NCBI RefSeq assembly: GCF_010015445.1
Contig: NC_053133.1
Location: 23,765,922 to 23,829,921 of the forward strand
Reading direction: 5' to 3'
Length of the DNA: 64,000 nucleotides
DNA from: Perca fluviatilis
Taxonomy: Eukaryota; Chordata; Actinopteri; Perciformes; Percidae
Shown: positions 13,701-27,523 of the stretch, piece after piece
How the letters are laid out: every line of letters starts with the position of its first letter
Position numbering within the stretch: position 1 is the first letter of the stretch
Notes under the pieces: model-generated
The model's input: the letters and a program-made list of their open reading frames with translations, nothing else
What the model was told of the DNA's origin: nothing
The model's database searches: none
Made by a program: the position numbers and the translations under genes

Positions 13701-15059
13701 TAGACGCAAGAACAATTCTACCTTACAACTTTGATCATAACAAGAACAAGTGCCCAAAGCCGGCGCAGATGGGATGGGATTGTGTTCAATGAAATTACGT
13801 TTTTCAGAGCTAGTTAAAAAAAAATAGAAAAACGGCGAGCTCAAAACTGGAGTGAGGTGTCCGTGTGGTAAAAACAAATCGATCGACAGAGCAGATGAAT
13901 CCAATCCCTGCTCATCAGATGAATCCTCTGGGATAGCTGAGCGCTCCCCAACACTGCTCACCCATTACTACTCAATCCCTACTAAATCCCAACATAAAGC
14001 CGCCATATCCTACAAAGCAACCAAGCCACACACATGGGCTGGAAAGAGCCAAGACTGCACTACCTCCTGCGTCGCATGTCATGGAAATATCATATTGGAA
14101 TTGCATGAAATTCACTGATCCTGTATCATGTTTTGATGTCAGATTGGTTTTAGTGATGATGAAAGGGATTGCCGATTCCCTGTTTTGCTTTGAAGTAGCT
14201 TGTTGATCAGTGTTAATAGCATCTATCGTTGGCTAGAACCTTGGTGCATGTAGCGCTCAGCACATAGAAAAAAGAATTCAATTGGAATAAATAAATGGAA
14301 TTAAAATACATAGTTCACATATGGTTTCAGGGCTCCACCAGAAGTTGGCTCCTGCGAAATGCCGTGGATTGCTTTGTGATGACTAACTTGAGTGGTGCAC
14401 TCTGAAAATAAAGTAAAGAGTATACCTCTCCACTAGACCTGCAAAATATAAATGTCTTCACAGTCTCATTGAAAATAATGATGTCAAACATGTAGAATAA
14501 CTAATGAATAGAGTGACTACACTCTGATTAAGGCCTTTATGGGCAAAAAGGTCAATGAATGGTTTTCATCTTTTCGATAAACAGTGATGCCTTATCGTGT
14601 GCCTGACAACGATATCCTTTCCATTTAAAATATAGACCAACCCAATCCGGACTTCTAGAAAAATATATTTTTAGTAAATTATTACATTTGTTGGGGGAAA
14701 CTCTTATATACTTCCTGTGGCAACAACTGTGTTATTGTCCTACTTTCATTTATATGCCTCTGAAAGTCTCCTATTTGTTTCAAATATGTTTTTTTTAAGA
14801 ATTGCCATGGCTACTTGAACATGAAGAAATATTGAATGTAAACAATTTCATTGCATATTCCTGACTTGCTTATGCTGTGTCTCAAATCAAGCACTTTTCT
14901 ACTTACACTTGCTATTTTAGGTACATAGTGCGTTCACACTGACAAAGTATGGCCAAATGCAGTGCACTAGGGCTACCCGGACGCTGCAATCAAACGCTGA
15001 GTGTGGAATCTTATACCTACGAGATAATACAACAACTTTATCATGTGTATCTCGCTTTG

Positions 15060-15467
15060 CCAGACCTTCCTCCACAGCGCTGCGGAGGAGAGTCTGGCTA
15101 GTCCACATAGCATTCTGGGTTGGGAAAAAAACGTGCTGTGGTTAATTAGCATTTCTTTAAATGTCCAATTGTCTTGGGCGGTGCTATGCAATGGACAGAG
15201 ACACGGTGCCGCTGCAAAGCAGCCTCGGGAAGGAACTTGTTTAGTAGAACGTGTAAGTCCGAAAGTTGTTGAAATAATTCAACAGAAAACTCAAATTGGA
15301 CAGATAGTCTAACTAGCTGTCTTGATTTACCCTGCAGAGATCTGAGGAGCAGTTCACCATAGTCCTCAGAAATCGAGCAGAGTTTAAAATTCCAACAAGT
15401 GAAATCTGGCAAAATTTTCATTGGCAACAGAGCAATCCCGGAAGTGGAATGCTGTGGATATAGACTA
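15060..15467 (+). mobile_element. Non-autonomous DNA transposon, family shared with 39,183-39,620 (copy A)
   Basis: From about 15,091 the sequence TCTGGCTAGTCCACA leads into a body matching, in the opposite orientation, the element at 39,183-39,620. Shared blocks include GCCTCGGGAAGGAACTTGTTT, ACAGATAGTCTAACTAGCTG, CAGAGATCTGAGGAGCAGTT and GAGCAATCCCGGAAGTGGAA. The right end is GTGGATATAGACTA (ending 15,467). It is preceded by a hairpin at 15,060-15,096 whose arms (CCAGACCTTCCTCC and GGAGGAGAGTCTGG) are nearly complementary. Unlike copy B it lacks the CCGCCGG-rich internal block near the right end. No target duplication is visible, so the left boundary is uncertain. There is no coding capacity. 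Confidence 0.75.
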
Positions 15468-18400
15468 CTACAGTCTTAGTGCAGTCTGCAATTAGAGGTA
15501 ATGGCGGGAGATATAAATAGCAGCACTCACTGCAAATGAACACCTTTTTCTTCTTCTTTTAATTTAATAACTAATGACAACTGAATGAGCCCAGCGCTTT
15601 CAAATTTAAAACATAAAACCTTCCATTTGGATTTTTTTGTGTCAAAGGTCATTCCATACCTGTCTGATGAAGCAATTAGGGAGATATTCTGCAGATAAAT
15701 TGATTGTGAACTGACTGAAATAACACAGCAGCAAGGGCATGTCATAGTACTCACACACCCTGACTGAATAGGGGGTGAATGGACATAAAATTGACAAAAT
15801 GAATTAGCTATTTGTATTATTATTATTTCAGACGGATGTCCTGTTTCAGTGGAAATGATTTGCCTCGTCATGTTTAATTAGCTCTCAGTGCTATACTTAA
15901 TGCATTTCACTTCACACAACACGTTTGTGAGAAAGTCATGTATTATAAAATCCAGTTATAGCATTACATGCACATACTGTACACTATATTGTCCATAATC
16001 ACTTTCTATTGTCTATTGAATGGCTCAGAGATGGGAGGTTACAGGGAAAACGCTCTGTGTTAGCTCAGAGGAAAGGTACATTTTAAACCATCCAGAATAT
16101 TAGAATAATTTAGGAGGGACCATCAGCATTGTGTTTAGCAAATGTAGCTATTTATAAGCTTTTTCTGTGTGAACATGTTGAAAGTGATTCAGTGGTTTGA
16201 CATGTGTTAATAGTAAATACCAACATTTCAGAGCAAATTTTAGTAATCATGTTTAATTTGCTTGCAGTAATATGATACATGCATGTAATTAACCACTGTA
16301 GGAGCATATTAAGCTGTAAAAGGCAGCTAGAATGCAGCGTAGACACTCACTTACATTGCAAGCATTCCCATACCAGAATAAGCAAGGGAATAACATTCAG
16401 CTGCCATGGCACTAACCACAGCCATTATGTAGTTCTACGAGATACAGGGGCATTCATTCAAATTGTTTTGCTCAGTGCTAAAAAATGGTCTGTCGTACGT
16501 AATGGTGCAGAACAAAACATGGCCACATTGACACCAGGGACATGGAGAAATCCATGGAGTGCATGTCGGTCAGCTCAAACAAAGGCCAAGCCTTCTATCC
16601 CACCTAACGCTTCCTACTGTTTAGTTGAACTAAAACGTTTGCATTCATCTGAGCCTCTTACCCAGTTTAACTCACGCAGAAGTGCAGGTAAGGATCGGTT
16701 ATTAACTGAAGGACTCCATGACATTGCAAATTGGCTGTTTCAAAGATTGAACCTGTGACCATCTGGTTACAGGGCAATACCAGGAAATACAAGGCCAACA
16801 CGCCTGCTGTTAGTTAATGAAAGTGTCCAGAAGGATAAAACCGACATAGCCGTGTATTTGACCAATACTTTCTTTTAATTACAGGCAGTGGATCTCTATC
16901 ATCAACAAAAACAGCCCATATATTCTACAGGGGCTGGACAAAATAACAGAAGGACTTTGCAATATACAGTAGTGCAATGTAAAGCAATTTAACCACACCG
17001 TATACTGCAGCCTCAAAAACAAAAAATGACCTACAAAGTTGAAACATAACCCCTCTGACACAAGAAAATGAACATTATAATCTTCACAAAGGTAGAATAT
17101 GTCCTTGGGTGGTTGGATATGTTTGCATTAAGATATTGCTGTTATTGCAATAACAGCTCATTTTTGTAACAGTGGAAAGAATCAAATTTTAAAAGAAACA
17201 TTTATTTGTATTGTTTTGCTATTACCTATGACACTTTTGCTATCATAAAGATGGCCCAAAGACCCAGAGCTGGTGTCCAAAGACTACTCCAACTAATAGC
17301 AGCCAGTAATTGCCATTGTTATATTTGGCCATTTTTAATTATGGCTATTAATAGAAAGACGTGTGTCGGTAAAATACATCATCATAATAACAAAGTTCAA
17401 AGATCAAAACAAAATAAAAACAAAAAAATTAAATTACCACTTTGAAAGCACTGGGAAATTACCCTTTTTACAATTTATATATATAGTAAAAAGCCCAGTT
17501 CCTGTCAATGTACAGTAACTACATAGTAGGCTTCTGTAGTGTTTTACCACATACCTTGCTTTTGTTGGACACCAATTAAGAATACATCATTTAAATTGTA
17601 ATGAGCCATCCCCATTGGCAGATTTAATACCAACAACTAACATTTATTAGCTTTTTTTTCCATCATGTGTTACTTCTCTGTGCTTGATAGCTGCATGCTG
17701 TATATGTATAGGGCAAGCTGCAGGGTACAATAGGGCTTATGCAAGGGGAGGCTTTTGGTGATAACAATGAGGAATGTAGTGACTGAGCAAGAAAATCCAC
17801 ACAACATGACTTAATGTATGGCTTTCCTACAAGGCTCTGCTTACCTGCACACATTTTTCAGATAAGATCAGCACTCCTTCTCTGCACCGGTCCCTAGGCC
17901 AACAGTGTGGGAGGTTATGGGAGAAACTGCTACTTTCTTATTGTCTACACAGCACCAATTTAGGAATTGCACAGGTTGAAATGCCTCATTATTCTAATTG
18001 TTATTTTGGTTTTGTTATTCTGAGACATTGATTGAAACACATTGTGTACAGTCCAGCATTCAGCGGCTCTATTGATCTTTGAAGAGGAGGCAGGTTGATC
18101 ATTTCCTTTTAGCTCGGAAGGGGCGATGGTTTTTCTGTTAGATGTATGTCATGTTGATAAGATTGAGGCAGGTATGGAGAACAAGAATAATCCATGAAGC
18201 AGAGATGTACTGTATATTCTGATTCTTGAAGTTGAGAAGCCATTATTCAAATTCAGTTATTTTGTCACAGGCCTGCTGACGTTTTTAAGAAACACAGTAG
18301 ATGTTGTATAGAAATGCATCTTTTCTGATTCATAATTCAGTATGCAAAATACGCCATCTGAGAAACAATAAATCACACTACTTTTTGGCAAAGTTTATTC

Positions 18401-21400
18401 AGAGGATAGGCTGCATTATTACATGATTTGTGTACGGAAGCGGCCATGCCATATCAAACACATTACAGTAAGAAAACACAAACGACATCTTGACCTTGTT
18501 TCTGAATGCTCAGATCTCATCAAAAGCCCATGTATGTTACAGATTTGCGACCATGGTGTCCTTTGCATTATACATTATCATTAGTATTACTTTTAGCATT
18601 TGTATTGTGGACTCTGGCCCATGATTGGTCTGTGGTAAACATAACATAAACTGGAGATTTATGGGTAGAATACATGCCAGTGTATCCCCCTTTGCCAAAG
18701 TAAAATGTGTGTGAGGCTAAAAACAGCACAGAGCCAGTAGGACTGGGATATTTTAAATGTTTTTTCTCACTGATTTAATTGAAGCCAAGTCAATTCACTG
18801 GGGAGAGAAACATTGTGGTTGTTTTTCTGACAAAGCTTTACCCACAAATGATGACTGTATATTTGGCTCGCTGCTCTAAAGGCTACGGCCCTCTGTCCTG
18901 GTCCACTGCTTTGGTTAAGATCATGTACATGCTAATGCTTGTGATCTTATGTGGCAATATAATGAGAGAAGGTTTTATGTGTGTGACTAGGGGTATGACA
19001 GTGATTCAGCAATTGTATTTTGAATGAGTTTTACATAGTTGTATAGAGACAGGCAATCACATGCTACTATATTCACATCTGATTTCAACGTTCAATGTGT
19101 CGGTGTTACCAAAACAAGCACTATAGGTGTCACATCTTGTCTGACCAGGGCAATCTTTTTTTCCCAATATTTTTTCACTAAGTGGCTCTCTTTGGATCAC
19201 TTTGAATTCTTGACACCACTATATTGCACCGGGGAGATGCATCAGTCATGTATGAGGTATGAAGTGCAATAAACAGAGCAGATGAGGCTAACATGTATTA
19301 TAATTATCACTCTGAAGCCATTACTGCAGCCAAAACTCTTCAGTTTACCATCACCTTATTACAAACTGAAATGTGAAGGAAATATAAATATTGCAGCTAA
19401 GAAATTATTTTGCCTTTTTTTTTTTCAGGAGAGGGTTAAACATTTTAAGCATAAAGTGCTACTGACTGATGCATGTCATAGACCCTGTATATCCTACAGG
19501 ACCAACACTGAAAAAATATATTTTTTACGCTTTTCTGTCGCCTTAAAACACACACTTTTGCATCATGTTAGATTTGTATCCCACTCCGACAGTGGAAGCT
19601 TGTTAGCTTTGCTTGGTAACATTAGCATTACTAGGTTATGTAGGTTATTTCAAAACTTGCTGAGTCGTGGGCAGCTCCCACACACTCAGTACTGTGTACG
19701 TCACACATTATAGAAAGCTAGCGTTTGGGGTTTCTGTCTCATGGGTCCAGTTTGAGCACACTGTCAAAAGTGATAACAACGGAAAGTCCTTCCAGCTCAC
19801 TACTCCGTACGTTACCCCATGATTTTAATCATGACTTTAATCATTTAGGCATACAGACTCATGGAGTGATGTAGGGAGTGCTGAAATCACATGTGGAGCT
19901 GAGCAAGGTTCAAACAAACATTGGTCTGGCAGCCTGTGTGGTTGTTGCGATTGATGTGAGTAAGTGATATGACAACCACCCACACAGATATTGCACCAAT
20001 CAACGTACAGTATCATCAGTGTCAGTCTTCTTTTTGGTCATTGCAATTTTGAACATAGGTAACAACCAACACCAATAAGTAAAGTAAATTTGATTTCAGA
20101 TTGACTGCAGTCTACAGGCAAACTAAAGACAAAATCATATTAGGTAGACCCCCGCAAACGACAGCTGTCTAAAAAATAAATAAATCATCAGCATAGCCCC
20201 TCACAATACGAGTAATTGTATAATTTTTGTGCCTCCAGTTGGGATATCCCTACAGAATGTTGAGATGAGCAAATCTGGTGAAAAGTCAATTATTCTCAAA
20301 TGTGTCCCCAAGTACACTTCGACATACATGTTCAGCTTTCTGCCTAAACACATCCCTCAAAGCCCCCCTCATATTTCAGACAACATTGTCTCTGTCTCGG
20401 CATTTCTTTCAGTCAGGAGTGCAAGACTTCCCAACCTGTGTTTTATTTACTCCCTGAGGTTTGTTTCATCCAACACTCTCCCTCCCTTCATTTTATTCAT
20501 CAGCAAAATCATCCCTAGCATCAGTCTGTTGAGAAAAAAAAGGACAATTTAACTGTAATTTCCATGCAGGAAGCCTGGTAAGAGAATGATGTAGTATTCC
20601 TTGTGCCATAGCTGTCAGACGTATCTGTCACTGGCAAGACTATTTAAGGTGGAATATTTGTCAAATGCACACCAGAACTGGGGCTGAGAATACTGATAAC
20701 ACAGTTTCAGGTGATGGCGTTTTAGGGTCAGTGCCATGGGATTGTGGCAGTTAATAAACTGTTGAATTGGGCTTTATCAATATTTTGCCTTTTTTTGCGA
20801 TTGTGCTTTTTTTCAGTCCGATCTTTAAAAAGAGTAGCTGATAGCAGCAACACTGGTTCCACATCAAACTGTTTTGCTAAATTTAAAAGAAGAAAAAATG
20901 CCATGATGATTTTATTTAAACATTGCTTTCTCCTCGTGGGATGCACTCCGTTATGCAAGTTAAAGCCTCTGAGTATCAAATGTGCTACTCTGTGTAAAAA
21001 AAAACATAAAAAAAACTTTTTCTTTATGATGTTAATTGTGATTCTGCCATTGCAGTGAGCTGTTAGTTAGGTTGTATCTGTAATGCTGTAAAACACTTCA
21101 GTGTCAGCTCACAAGAATTTAAGAACAGCATGGGATGCTCATGATGGTTGGAGCTCACATTTTAAATTCTTTCGTAGCTTTCTGGTATGGTGAACGTGCT
21201 TCTCGGTAGAATAGGGACACCTGACACATCCAGCATGGAAGTAAACATGCATATGTGCTGCTTCAGGAGAGATGAAGAACTCAACTCAATTCCCTCTTGA
21301 GGGAAAATGTGTTTGATCTCTGATATCGTGAATGGAGCTCTCCAGTCCTATATTGGTTTTCCTCTGATGAGTGTTTGTTGTGAAAATGGTACACTAGCGT

Positions 21401-22009
21401 AAAACACGAGCTATGCTATGTCAGAAGTGGAAATACATTATTTAAAAAGACTGTAGGGAGGAACACTTGTGAAATCCTCAGAAACAGAAACGTTTAAGGA
21501 ACAAACTGTAAATGGTTTAATTTTTTTCTTACATCGTATGTGGTTACGGGCTTTCCAGGTGACATTATACACTCTCTCTTGAACAGCAGATTGCCAAACC
21601 AAATTGAGATGGAAAATGAATTTTTCCAATATAGAAAAGTCATGATTATTTTCAAAAAGGTTGGCATGTTAGGTCATGAATCACAACTGCCTAACAGTGA
21701 AAACATTTGATTTGATAACCACTAAAAGCAGAAGTACCTGTACCTTATTAATTTTCCTATTCTCACAAAAGATTCTTCTCATCAGATTAACTATTACATC
21801 ACTGAATTGACCTACTTCCACAAAACACGGCCAGACTACAACACGGAAATTGGGCAATTGTGCAATTTCCCGGATCATGTTCAATGCTAATGTTTTTAAA
21901 ATTCTAATTTTTAACAATATCTGCGCATAGCAACTAAAGTATGGTTAAGATTGGGAAAGGGCATGGTTATGGCCAATAAACTATGGTTAATGTATAGTTT
22001 GTCTTTGGC

Positions 22010-22300
22010 CAGTGGTTTTCAAAGTAGTTGCTACGGCACCCAGGGATGCCACACGATGTGTATATGTCATATATCATTTTTAATAATGTTTTACCAAATT
22101 AAAAGATTTCAGTTACATCCACATAAACTGTGTTTCATGTTATGTTTTCAAACATTTCAAAACAGAAGACAAAATTAAATATCAAAATCACTCTTTCAAA
22201 AACTTGATTTAAAATGCTTTTTTGCTACAGCCAATAACATAACACGCGCTTGCCGGTTGTCATAGCAACCCCGCCCTAACCTCCTTCCCAAAACATTGAC
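22010..22300 (+). mobile_element. Possible hAT-like MITE fragment
   Basis: CAGTGGTTTTCAAAGTAGTT followed by a GGCACCCAGGGATGCC-type block resembles the terminal inverted repeat of Charlie-like hAT elements. No matching right end or 8-bp duplication was found, so the extent is a guess. Confidence 0.35.
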
Positions 22301-23398
22301 CCTTAGCATTAGAGTTAGACTGTGAAATTGTCCAACATGAACATGTTCAGTAGGGATACTTGGCTGATCCAAGCCACAGCAATCTCTGCATAGCTCCCTT
22401 TATCTCTTCTTTTTAAATGACCCATCTCTTCAACACACTACAAAAATACTAAATACACACATTGCGTTTTGCAGTTGTAGCACATCACAGATGTCTACAT
22501 AATTCAGTGTATTTATTTATTTGTGCACCATTTAGTTTCTGTATGACAGATATGCTTTTCATGAAAATAAAAATCAGAACAATGTTCCAAGTATATATTT
22601 TGTCCGCCTACCACCCCTTTCTCAACATTGTCCATTATTCAATATTTTAATGCACAGCTTCACTACAGGCCGTTCCCCTAGTGACCTTCAGCTTTGGAAT
22701 CCAGAGCATCTCATTCCCTTTGACACTGTTTGCTATTCAGGCTGTAATTGTCACTTGCTCAAGGCTTTTAAAACCATCAAAGCTTCTCAGTGCTGGGTGC
22801 ATGACAGTATATCTCGCCTCCCATCAGAACATTGGCCTGCCGGAGAAACTGCCCTCCAAGAGCTAATCCAGCCCCCTGAGGTGCTGTTCCAACCAAACTA
22901 ATTATTCTGTGTAGCCACACCAGCTGGAATACAGCCACTGCAGCTGGAAAGTACAGGTTTGGAGTGAAACATTACAATGGGATCCCTAGCACTGACCTTG
23001 TTACTGCTTATTCCCTCTGACGTAGATGACATACAATATTTCTCTCACCTTTTGTCATAAAAAAAAAAAAAAAAAAACTTTCTCTGGAGCTTCAGACATC
23101 ATTTGTTTATCTGATTGAGTTTTTTTCTGTTGGGTGTGTGAGACCTACCAACAGCAGGGTGATGTCATGGAGCATCCTTCAGCCCTGAAGTCTTGACCAT
23201 CCCTGGGCCAGCAAATATATCAAGAAGCTTTCCAGTTTGTGTTCTGCTCTCAGAGGAAATAGGCTCCCTAGGGCTTGCAGGCGTTCTCTTGATCCTGTGG
23301 TGATACCAAGGATTTACGGGGACTCTAGTGATTAGCCAGAGGGGGAAATGGGAAAAAAGGGCAATCGCTGCCAGCAGTCTCACATCAGAAGAATATGG

Positions 23399-23521
<123 letters not shown>

Positions 23522-25214
23522 TGTCTTTGTCTGTGTAAATGCACAGATACACTAACATGCAAGTACACTTGCCTGTGCATACAAACAAAATGCAATTCAT
23601 TCTTATTGTGATGCAAAATACGCTTCTGCCACTGTTCAAAAGGTTATATAAAGTGCTGTTTTGCCACTTTGTTTTTGTAATCTCAGCATATGAATATGCA
23701 TCCTGTCCTAACCTTGGAAATCAGCATATACCCACAAATCATACCTCCTTGATATTGAAAATGGCTGTAGGAGTCCCACAAGTCCTGTACAGCCTTGAAG
23801 ATGAAACACTTTAGATACATGATTCCAAAACATAACCTTCCCTTCACTACTTAAACATGCCACAATGTAAGCATATTCTGTAGTCAGAACTTTAAACTCT
23901 AGCAGTGTAGAGGGCTGGCATTTTTTTGATCTCATCCCCTCAGTATAAGAGATAGGGTTAGGCTAGGATCAGATTGTCCCTCCCCCCCCCCCCATTCTAC
24001 ACAGCAAAGTGCAGTTGCCTCAGTAGAAACAGAGACAGCATAGACCGAAAAGAGGTAAGGGAGTTGCATCATTCTTAACTCAGTTTTGTGTTCAACTAGC
24101 AAGCAATTAAGGTTATTCCTGTAGCTAACTGAGCTAACAAAGGGGCAACACTGATACTGATACTAGAACAAAGACATACAATATAAAGTCAGCCATTCTG
24201 TCATAATCTATACTTCTATCACCTCCTACCTCTTGTCCATGAGGTTGACGGAAGGGGTTGCACTGGGTATTTTTGCATTGACAATATGTGTTCACAGGGG
24301 AGCTCCCAAAAACACATTAAGAGTCTTACAGCTAATGCAATGTCATCATAAAGACAAATGAAAACACCTCAGTGTAGTCAGGTCTGAAATTTCTAGAAGC
24401 CCTTATAAAACGATGAACAGATGAATACAATCCAGAGGATACAGACTATTTTGCATGGAGCGCAGCATGTGTCATTTTAATGGTGATGATGTTGGTTGGC
24501 CAGAATCCAATACTAACATAACAGGCTTATATTATTACAAAGTAGTACAACATGTAAACCATACCATGGTGTTTCATTTTTATCTCTGTTCTTAAGATTT
24601 TATCTAACTTATTTTTTTCTCCATATATATATATGATTTATTTGACTAATTCTTGACTACAGAATTATATTTTACTAAAACCAATTACAAAGACATTGGT
24701 GAATGTCTCATCTCCCCGGGGACCTCCCACAGCTCTGCTCCCTTTCACGCTATGCTTCTGGGGTTGCAAAAAGCAATTAAAGGCGCCACCTGTTTCTGCA
24801 TTCCTTCTGCCTCCACTGTTTGGTAATTGGAAACCTCTGTCTATTGGTGCTGGTGTTCGACCTCATCTGCAGATGATATCTCACACAGCTGCCCCTTAAA
24901 GCTCTAAAATAGGACACAATTTTGAAATGTGAAACTGTTTTTAAGTTTTATTCTGTGGCACCGTTTGGCTCTGAAACAAGATCTTACAATTTGGAATATT
25001 CTATAAAATGTGTTGATACGTTTACTGAACAGGCTTGTTTTACATCAAAATGTGTATGTGGCATTTCCTTATGTGTTTGTAGCTTTATCAGTTGTAAAAG
25101 TCTGACATCTTTTATACTTGCCGTTCTAAACACTCAAGAGCATATTCAAAAAAAGTGTTATTTCACCAGTAGGAGTCCTCAAAAATGACACTGAAAGCTA
25201 AAGATTTCCTTTTT

Positions 25215-26098
25215 AGACCTATTCAATAGGCTGCTGAGAGAGACACTTGCTAAGAAATGGAGAGTACTCTAAAGCTAAGAGAAAAGGCAGGGTTGACCTT
25301 GTTGCTAGTGATGATGCTGTTGTAATCAATGAGCTGACTATACCTACACACATAGACATAAATCTTGGTGTAGTCATGGACTCAGACCTGAATTTCAACA
25401 GCCACATTAAGACAATTACAAAGTCAGCTTATTATCACCTTAAGAATAAATAAAGGGTTAAAGGACTCAGCAGGATTTGGAAAAACTTGTATGCTTTTAT
25501 CTTCAGTAAGTTCAGGTGTCCCTAAGAAATCGATTAGACAGCTGCAGCTGATTCAGAACGCCGCTGTTCGAGTCCTCACTAAGACCAAGAAAGTGGATCA
25601 CATCACTCCAGTTCTGAAGTCTTTACATTGGCTTCCTGTTCCTCAAAGAATTGATTTCAGAATTCTTCTGTTGGTTTATAAATCACTAAACGGTTTAGGG
25701 ACCAAAATACATGTCTGGTCTGCTACTACACTGTGAACCACCCAGACCTCTCAGGTCGTCTGAGACAGGTCTGCTTGCTGCCCCCAGAGTCAGAACTAAA
25801 CAAGGGGAAGCAGCGTTCAGTGTTTATGCTCCACATATCTGGAACAAACTCCCAGAAAACTGCAGGTCCGCCACAACTCTGTTCTTTTAAATCAGGGCTG
25901 AAGACCTTTCTTTTTGATATTGCCTTTCTTTAAATAATTGTTAATTTCTTATATTGCACTGTAAATTTTATTCTCGTATTTTATGTTTTTAATCTTTTAA
26001 TCGTTTTTAACTGCTGTTTAATGTTTTATGTAAAGCACTTTGAATTGCCCTGTTGCTGAAATGTTCCATACAAATAAAGCTGCCTTGCCTTGCCTTAC
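25215..26098 (+). pseudogene. L2-clade LINE, 3' fragment (RT C-terminal region and tail)
   Basis: This is a 5'-truncated non-LTR retrotransposon. The translation, spread over several frames, gives the hallmark C-terminal part of L2 reverse transcriptase. LGVVMDSDLNFNSHIK (about 25,360-25,410) is followed by [18 protein letters not shown], then ITPVLKSLHWLPVPQRIDF and LLVYKSLNGLG, and finally SFKSGLKTFLFDIAF before the stop. Frames change near 25,445, 25,715 and 25,735, so it is dead. The non-coding 3' end (AAGCACTTTGAATTGCC, then AAATAAAGCTGCC) ends in the short CCTTG repeat typical of fish L2. The fragment stops exactly where the 8-bp duplication of the neighbouring hAT element begins, and a different L2 starts on the other side. 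Confidence 0.88.
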
Positions 26099-26493
26099 AT
26101 TAGGATTAGGGTTGGGTACCGAAACGGGGTGCCAATAGGGCACCGGTTCCGACGTAAACGGTAGTAACGAGACCAAATAAGAACAAAAATTTCTGTGCCT
26201 GACTTTTTTTTTTCAGAAGCATCGCTGCACGGGACGCTAAGTTACCGTTAGCTAGTAGCTGGATTGAACACAATGGTAAAAATGCTGACAGCTTACGTTA
26301 AGTGGTGTAAAGTGTGACTGTATTTCCCTGTAGAGGATTCCAACACCGGGACGTAACAGTCTGACTGCAGCTGCCGTTGTTGGAAAAACAACACAGACGG
26401 TGCATTTTCTTGAAACTCGCCAGCCTTGTGGTGCATTCAAAGTTATTGTAAAATACCCTTTTCCCATCTAGTGCTTGTTTTTGTTTCGTTCAC

Positions 26494-27094
26494 TGTTACA
26501 TGTGCCTCTTTTGTGTCTTGATTCCTCCTCCCTCTCTACCTGTTGCACACCTGAGAGTAATCAGTGCTCAGGTAGAGTGGGGGAGGTGATAAGAAGGCAG
26601 AGAGTGGAGAGCACATGCCAGAGCACACTGGCAGCACACCAGTGAGGAGTTGTCTCCTCATCTTCCTTTTTCTCCACAAGCAGGTCTGTTATTTTCCCAA
26701 CCTCCATGCACATTTAGGTGCTGGAGTTTTGTTGTTTTAGTTTATTGTTTTAGTTTGGGCTGGAGATTACCGGTAGTTCAGTTATTCGTTCTTTTTGTTT
26801 GTTCTAGGATTAGTTTACCCTTTTCAGTTAGTTTAGGGGGAGACGCGGGGAGACGCGGGGAGCGACGGCCCACTGCGAGGTTGGTCCAGCGTCTTCCCAT
26901 CTTTTGTTCTTTTTGGCCGGGGTCTCCAGTCCCTTTTGTTTCTTTTTGGTTTGTTACTTTTGGGAGTCTGCATTATTTAATAAAGCTTGTTGGATTATTG
27001 TTAACATGGTGTTTGGCATCCTTCTTTTCATATATGTTGCATCCTCCATTCCCTTTTGAGCCTTTGTTTGTTCCTTTTAATGGAGGCCGTAACA
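26494..27094 (+). repeat. 5' LTR of the Gmr1-like element
   Basis: This is a 601-bp TG...CA repeat. It matches the 3' LTR except for 4 substitutions, one extra 10-bp copy of the GGGGAGACGC unit and one T fewer in a T-run. AATAAA near 26,980 is the likely polyadenylation signal. Confidence 0.96.
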
Positions 27095-27096
27095 TA

Positions 27097-27115
27097 TTTG
27101 GGGGCTCGCCGGGAT
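27097..27115 (+). promoter_or_regulatory. Probable primer-binding site
   Basis: Two bases after the LTR, TTGGGGGCTCGCCGGGAT resembles the complement of the tRNA-Pro 3' end used by several retroelements, differing by a missing base in the middle. Position and similarity both fit. Primer identity is inferred. Confidence 0.6.
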
Positions 27116-27523
27116 GCGTTTTTTTCGCATGAATGGTATTTGTAGGCTTTGTGGTGTGGTGGAGCGTTGATGGCTTTTGTTTTTTGCCTCAGCGTGTAAC
27201 TGTGCATTTTTGATTTTTGCCGCAGTTACTTGCGTCGGTAAACTGTATCATAGTTTGTCCTCTCTTTGTGTTAATTGAAGCTTGGTTTGACACTGGGGAA
27301 GTTACTGCGATACTTTGTTTGCCGTGTTTTTCACATTGCCTACCTTTTTTTTGTGTGCCGTGTTGCTGATTCTTGCACAAGTTTGGATGCCATTGATTTT
27401 GGTGCTGCTGCTCTTTGAGTTTTTGTGTGCTGTGACAATTCTTGGGCGGTATATTTTACCAGCCCGTTATTCTTTCTCTGACTTGGCAGGGGAGGTTCTT
27501 TTTTTTGTGCGTTTGGTCCTGAC

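Larger units (their letters stand above)
7477..15059. other. Unique AT-rich non-coding DNA
   Basis: No gene is recognised. The stretch contains a TA microsatellite (7,626-7,662) and a somewhat less AT-rich segment around 10,330-11,330 with a 44-codon ORF (listed separately). The remaining open frames, including one of 104 codons at 9,029-9,343, have no recognised motif. Confidence 0.55.

Noticed and set aside
16279..16758. 159-codon plus-strand open frame, the longest outside transposons
   Set aside because: No domain, signal or recognisable similarity, unusual cysteine/histidine scatter, and no supporting splice or promoter context. A chance frame is likelier.
19282..19713. 143-codon plus-strand open frame
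   Set aside because: Composition follows the local AT/T-rich sequence, includes a long F run from a poly-T tract, and has no motif.
26650..27132. 160-codon frame (and its 157-codon counterpart at 32,463)
   Set aside because: It lies within the LTRs and is present twice only because the LTR is repeated; hydrophobic F/L/V-rich translation of T-rich LTR sequence, not a gene.
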